Origin: Acidimicrobiales bacterium
GTDB taxonomy: Bacteria; Actinomycetota; Acidimicrobiia; Acidimicrobiales; Poriferisodalaceae
Length of the DNA stretch: 8,245 bases
Direction of reading: 5' to 3'
NCBI GenBank assembly: GCA_020439485.1
Contig: JAGQSP010000485.1
Location: 1-8,245 of the forward strand
The notes under the pieces are model-generated. The model worked only from the letters and a program-made list of their open reading frames with translations. It was not told the DNA's origin and searched no databases. The translations under genes were made by a program, and so were the position numbers. This document shows positions 6,376 to 8,245 of the stretch, one piece after another. The first letter of the stretch is position 1. Every line of letters starts with the position of its first letter.

Positions 6376-7215
6376 ATGCAGCCAACCCTGGAACTCAAGA
6401 CCACCCGCTACGAAGTGTCCGGCGGCATCGCGACGCTGACACTGTCGCGCCCCCACCGCCACAACGCGTGGACCGGCCGCATGCACACCGAATACCGCCA
6501 CCTGTTGGCATGCGCCGACGCCGACCCAGAGGTGCGCGTCGTCGTGGTCACCGGCGAGGGCCGGGCGTTCTGTGTGGGCGGCGACTCACAGGCGCTCGAC
6601 GGCCACGCCGAGCGGGGCTCCTACGACCCGGGCACGGCACCCGAAATCGACAACCCCGGCTATGGCGTCCGACCACAGTTCGACACCGACTTCGCGTTCC
6701 AGTTCGGCCTGACCACACCGGTGATCGCGGCGGTCAACGGTGCAGCAGCAGGCGTCGGGCTGGCCGTAGTGGTGTACGCAGACCTGCGCTTCGCCGCCAG
6801 CGGAGCCAAGCTGACAACCGCACACGGCAAGTTGGGGCTGCCCGCCGAGTACGGCCTGTCGTGGATGCTGCCCCGCCTGATAGGGCACACGAGGGCCAAC
6901 GACCTGTTGCTGTCGAGCCGCAAGGTCACCACCGACGAGGTGGCCGATTGGGGCCTGTTCAATCGGGTCGTCGCTGCCGAAGACTTGATGGATGTCGTCT
7001 ACCAGTACGCATCGACGATGGTTGCCGAGGTCGCGCCCAGCTCGATTCGCACGACCAAACGCCAGATCGCCCTGGACCTGCTGCGCGACGTAGGCGCCTC
7101 GGTCGACGACGCCGGCCGACTGCTGAACGACATGATGGGCCAACCCGACTATCGAGAAGGTGTGGCCGCCCTCATCGAGAAGCGCCCACCGCGCTGGCCA
7201 CCCCAGCCGCGGTAG
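6376..7215 (+). CDS. Crotonase-fold (enoyl-CoA hydratase/isomerase family) protein with non-hydratase active site (279 aa)
   Basis: A CoA-thioester enzyme of the enoyl-CoA hydratase/isomerase superfamily. The first oxyanion-hole segment is GRAFCVGGD (62-70) and the second is AAVNGAAAGVGLAVVVYADL (118-137); ATLTLSRPHRHNAW near 19-32 is the usual N-terminal strand and turn. By hand alignment, the two catalytic glutamates of rat mitochondrial crotonase fall on Ala130 and His150, so simple hydration of 2-enoyl-CoA is unlikely. Glu158 in LGLPAEYGLSWMLPRLIG occupies the position of the base used by delta3,delta2-enoyl-CoA isomerases (Glu in yeast Eci1, Asp in PaaG), so isomerisation or a related enolate reaction is the better guess. 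The C-terminal helices (205-265) are of normal length. GGAG at 6366-6369, six bases before the ATG, gives a clear start. It is probably co-transcribed with cysQ, though the two functions have no obvious link. It ends 14 bases from the convergent SnoaL-like gene. Confidence 0.85.
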   Translation: MQPTLELKTTRYEVSGGIATLTLSRPHRHNAWTGRMHTEYRHLLACADADPEVRVVVVTGEGRAFCVGGDSQALDGHAERGSYDPGTAPEIDNPGYGVRPQFDTDFAFQFGLTTPVIAAVNGAAAGVGLAVVVYADLRFAASGAKLTTAHGKLGLPAEYGLSWMLPRLIGHTRANDLLLSSRKVTTDEVADWGLFNRVVAAEDLMDVVYQYASTMVAEVAPSSIRTTKRQIALDLLRDVGASVDDAGRLLNDMMGQPDYREGVAALIEKRPPRWPPQPR

Positions 7216-7229
7216 GCGCTGTCACCCGG

Positions 7230-7622
7230 TCAACTGCGAGGTTCGAACAGGGGCGCCTTGGCCTTGGCGTAGGTTCCCTTGTAGACGACCTTGTCGCCGC
7301 TGAAGTGGATCAGGTCGAGACCGCGCCACGACATCGGCTCACCCTTGACCTCGAGAGTGCAGACCCACGAGGCCATCACCTTGTCGGTTTCGTCGTCGAT
7401 GAACAGATCCTCGTCGAGGAACTTCATCTCGCCGAAGGCCCCCTGGAACTGGGGGCGGAACGACTCGCGGACGGCGTCTAGCCCGACGTTGCGCCGGCCG
7501 TTGAACTCGTCGTACACGCCGTCGTCGGCGAACGACGCGACCACCGCGTCCAGGTCGCCGCGGTTGAAGGCGTCCATGAAGTTGGCTGTGAGGGAGGCGA
7601 GTTCGCTGCGTCTGTCGACCAT
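7230..7622 (-). CDS. SnoaL/NTF2-like domain protein of unknown function (130 aa)
   Basis: A single compact NTF2-like cone-fold protein. The hallmark N-terminal helix and motif are present: ANFMDAFNRGDLDAVVASFADDGVYDEF at about 13-40 (quoted residues span one helix and the first strand), followed by GLDAVRESFRPQF (47-59). The strand-rich second half includes DEDLFIDDETDKVMASWVCT (70-89) and GLDLIHFSGDKVVYKGTYAK (101-120). This pattern is shared by polyketide cyclases, ketosteroid isomerases, limonene-epoxide hydrolases and many binding proteins, so no reaction is assigned. The start MVDRRSEL at 7622 is preferred because the domain begins at once and a -10-like box lies seven bases before it. 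An in-frame upstream extension to 7718 would run into the large hairpin at 7680-7723. No Shine-Dalgarno is seen. It is convergent with the crotonase gene. Confidence 0.75.
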   Translation of the reverse strand: MVDRRSELASLTANFMDAFNRGDLDAVVASFADDGVYDEFNGRRNVGLDAVRESFRPQFQGAFGEMKFLDEDLFIDDETDKVMASWVCTLEVKGEPMSWRGLDLIHFSGDKVVYKGTYAKAKAPLFEPRS

Positions 7623-7629
7623 GACGGCG

Positions 7630-7635
7630 AGCTTA
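7630..7635 (-). promoter_or_regulatory. Candidate -10 box for leaderless transcription of the SnoaL-like gene
   Basis: On the minus strand TAAGCT (7635-7630) is followed by seven bases and then the ATG at 7622, the geometry expected when transcription starts on the start codon itself. The gene has no Shine-Dalgarno. No convincing -35 hexamer was found in the 7650s. The upstream hairpin would separate this gene from its neighbour, so an own promoter is needed. Confidence 0.4.
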
Positions 7636-7679
7636 GGGCCGACACGGCCGAAGGGCAGAAGCGAGCAGCAGGGAAGAGA

Positions 7680-7723
7680 GTTGGGTGGCTGCCTCCGCCC
7701 CCCAGTGGAGGCAGCCACCCAAC
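7680..7723 (-). terminator. Strong stem-loop, probable terminator of the PEP-utilising enzyme gene
   Basis: A perfect 17-bp inverted repeat. The arms are 7680-7696 (core TTGGGTGGCTGCCTCC) and 7707-7723 (core GGAGGCAGCCACCCAA), with a ten-base loop 7697-7706. On the minus strand it starts 46 bases after the stop codon of the PEP-utilising gene and is followed by a pyrimidine-rich tail (CTCTCTTCCCTGCTG) with no pure T-run, as is common for actinobacterial terminators. The plus strand after it is not T-rich. It lies 58 bases before the SnoaL-like start. Confidence 0.7.
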
Positions 7724-7755
7724 CGGGCCCGATCGGAGATGGTTACCCGGCCCGG
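7723..7755 (-). other. Secondary inverted repeat next to the terminator
   Basis: CCGGGCC (7723-7729) pairs with GGCCCGG (7749-7755), a 7-bp all-G:C stem with a 19-base loop. In the minus-strand transcript it would form just before the 17-bp hairpin and after the stop codon of the PEP-utilising gene, making a two-hairpin 3' end. It shares base 7723 with the larger stem. It is weaker and may be incidental in such GC-rich DNA. Confidence 0.3.
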
Positions 7756-7768
7756 CCGAACTGTCAGA

Positions 7769-8245
7769 TCATGTCTCGAGGATGGTTATCACACCGGTGT
7801 CGCCGTTTACCTCGACCAGTGCGCCGTCGGGAATCTTGCGCGTTGCCCCCGTCACCGACACCACACAGGGTATGCCCAGTTCGCGGCTGACGATGATCGC
7901 ATGGCTCAGGGGTGCACCAACGTCGACGATGACACCGGCCGCCGGGACGAACAGCGGCGTCCACGACGGGTCGGTCAGCGGTGCGACCAGCACGTCTCCT
8001 GGCGCCAACGCGGTGGGGTCGTGACTGTCGAGCACCACGCGTGCCCGACCCTGTGAGATTCCGGGGCAGCCCGGCATTCCCTGCAGCTGATCGCCCACCT
8101 GTGCAATCTCGACCTGGATGGCGTCGCGCCGTTCGAAGGAGCTGATGGGTGGCACTTCGCCGAACACCACGAACGGCTCCTGCAACTGGCGCAGCTCCTC
8201 GTACTGGGCGCGGCGCTCGCGGATGGTCTCGAGCAACGGTTCTGG
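7769..8245 (-). CDS. PEP-utilising enzyme, C-terminal phosphohistidine (mobile) domain (partial, 158 residues)
   Basis: The C-terminal end of a protein whose frame is open to the right edge of the window, so it begins upstream of it. The visible part starts with a helical, charged linker (1-30, TIRERRAQYEELRQL), then a Pro-containing strand region, then the swivelling domain from GCPGISQGRARVV (59-71). The phosphate-carrying histidine is His115 in VDVGAPLSHAIIVSRELGIP (107-126). The end GALVEVNGDTGVITIL (141-156) is the usual final strand pair. In PEP synthase, pyruvate phosphate dikinase and rifampicin phosphotransferase this histidine moves phosphate between a nucleotide-binding domain and the substrate domain. 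The LSHA context and terminal position (a PEP synthase would have a PEP-binding barrel after it) favour the rifampicin-phosphotransferase-like arrangement. The substrate cannot be told without the N-terminal half. The in-frame TTG at 8236 is not the true start. Confidence 0.85.
   Translation of the reverse strand, partial: PEPLLETIRERRAQYEELRQLQEPFVVFGEVPPISSFERRDAIQVEIAQVGDQLQGMPGCPGISQGRARVVLDSHDPTALAPGDVLVAPLTDPSWTPLFVPAAGVIVDVGAPLSHAIIVSRELGIPCVVSVTGATRKIPDGALVEVNGDTGVITILET

Noticed and set aside
7216..7229. A terminator between the convergent crotonase and SnoaL-like genes
   Set aside because: Only 14 bases separate the stops and no stable inverted repeat spans them.

Overview
The window looks like chromosomal DNA from a high-GC, single-membrane bacterium, most likely an actinobacterium and possibly of the Acidimicrobiia. 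The evidence is the strong G/C third-position bias, a lipoprotein rather than a periplasmic solute-binding protein, a TTG start codon, TANNNT-type -10 boxes placed as for leaderless transcripts, and a CysQ close to the mycobacterial type. The class-level assignment is inference. No mobile element, CRISPR array, tRNA, rRNA or phage gene was found.

Bases 1-5323 (minus strand) hold a general L-amino-acid ABC uptake operon in the classical rhizobial order aapJ-aapQ-aapM-aapP. AapJ is the surface lipoprotein that binds the substrate. AapQ and AapM are the two permeases. AapP is the ATPase, cut by the left edge of the window. aapJ is followed by a 163-bp gap with a perfect 13-bp stem-loop. aapQ and aapM are one base apart, and aapM and aapP are 34 bases apart. 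Both permeases are longer than the family norm. AapM (676 aa) has about 300 extra residues, made of many membrane helices, in front of its transport domain. Bases 5324-5597 are a divergent regulatory region with a candidate aapJ promoter and a stem-loop in the predicted leader.

Bases 5598-7215 (plus strand) hold a probable two-gene operon: a CysQ-type 3'-phosphoadenosine 5'-phosphate phosphatase, then a crotonase-fold acyl-CoA enzyme 13 bases downstream. The crotonase lacks both glutamates of classical enoyl-CoA hydratases but keeps a glutamate where isomerases place theirs.

Bases 7230-8245 (minus strand) hold a small SnoaL/NTF2-like protein and, upstream of it, the C-terminal end of a PEP-utilising phosphotransferase (rifampicin phosphotransferase / PEP synthase-like). 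A perfect 17-bp hairpin separates the two and is probably the terminator of the phosphotransferase gene.

No wholly unknown system is evident. The best leads are the enlarged permeases with repeated two-helix units, the stem-loops controlling the aap operon, and the crotonase active-site substitutions.
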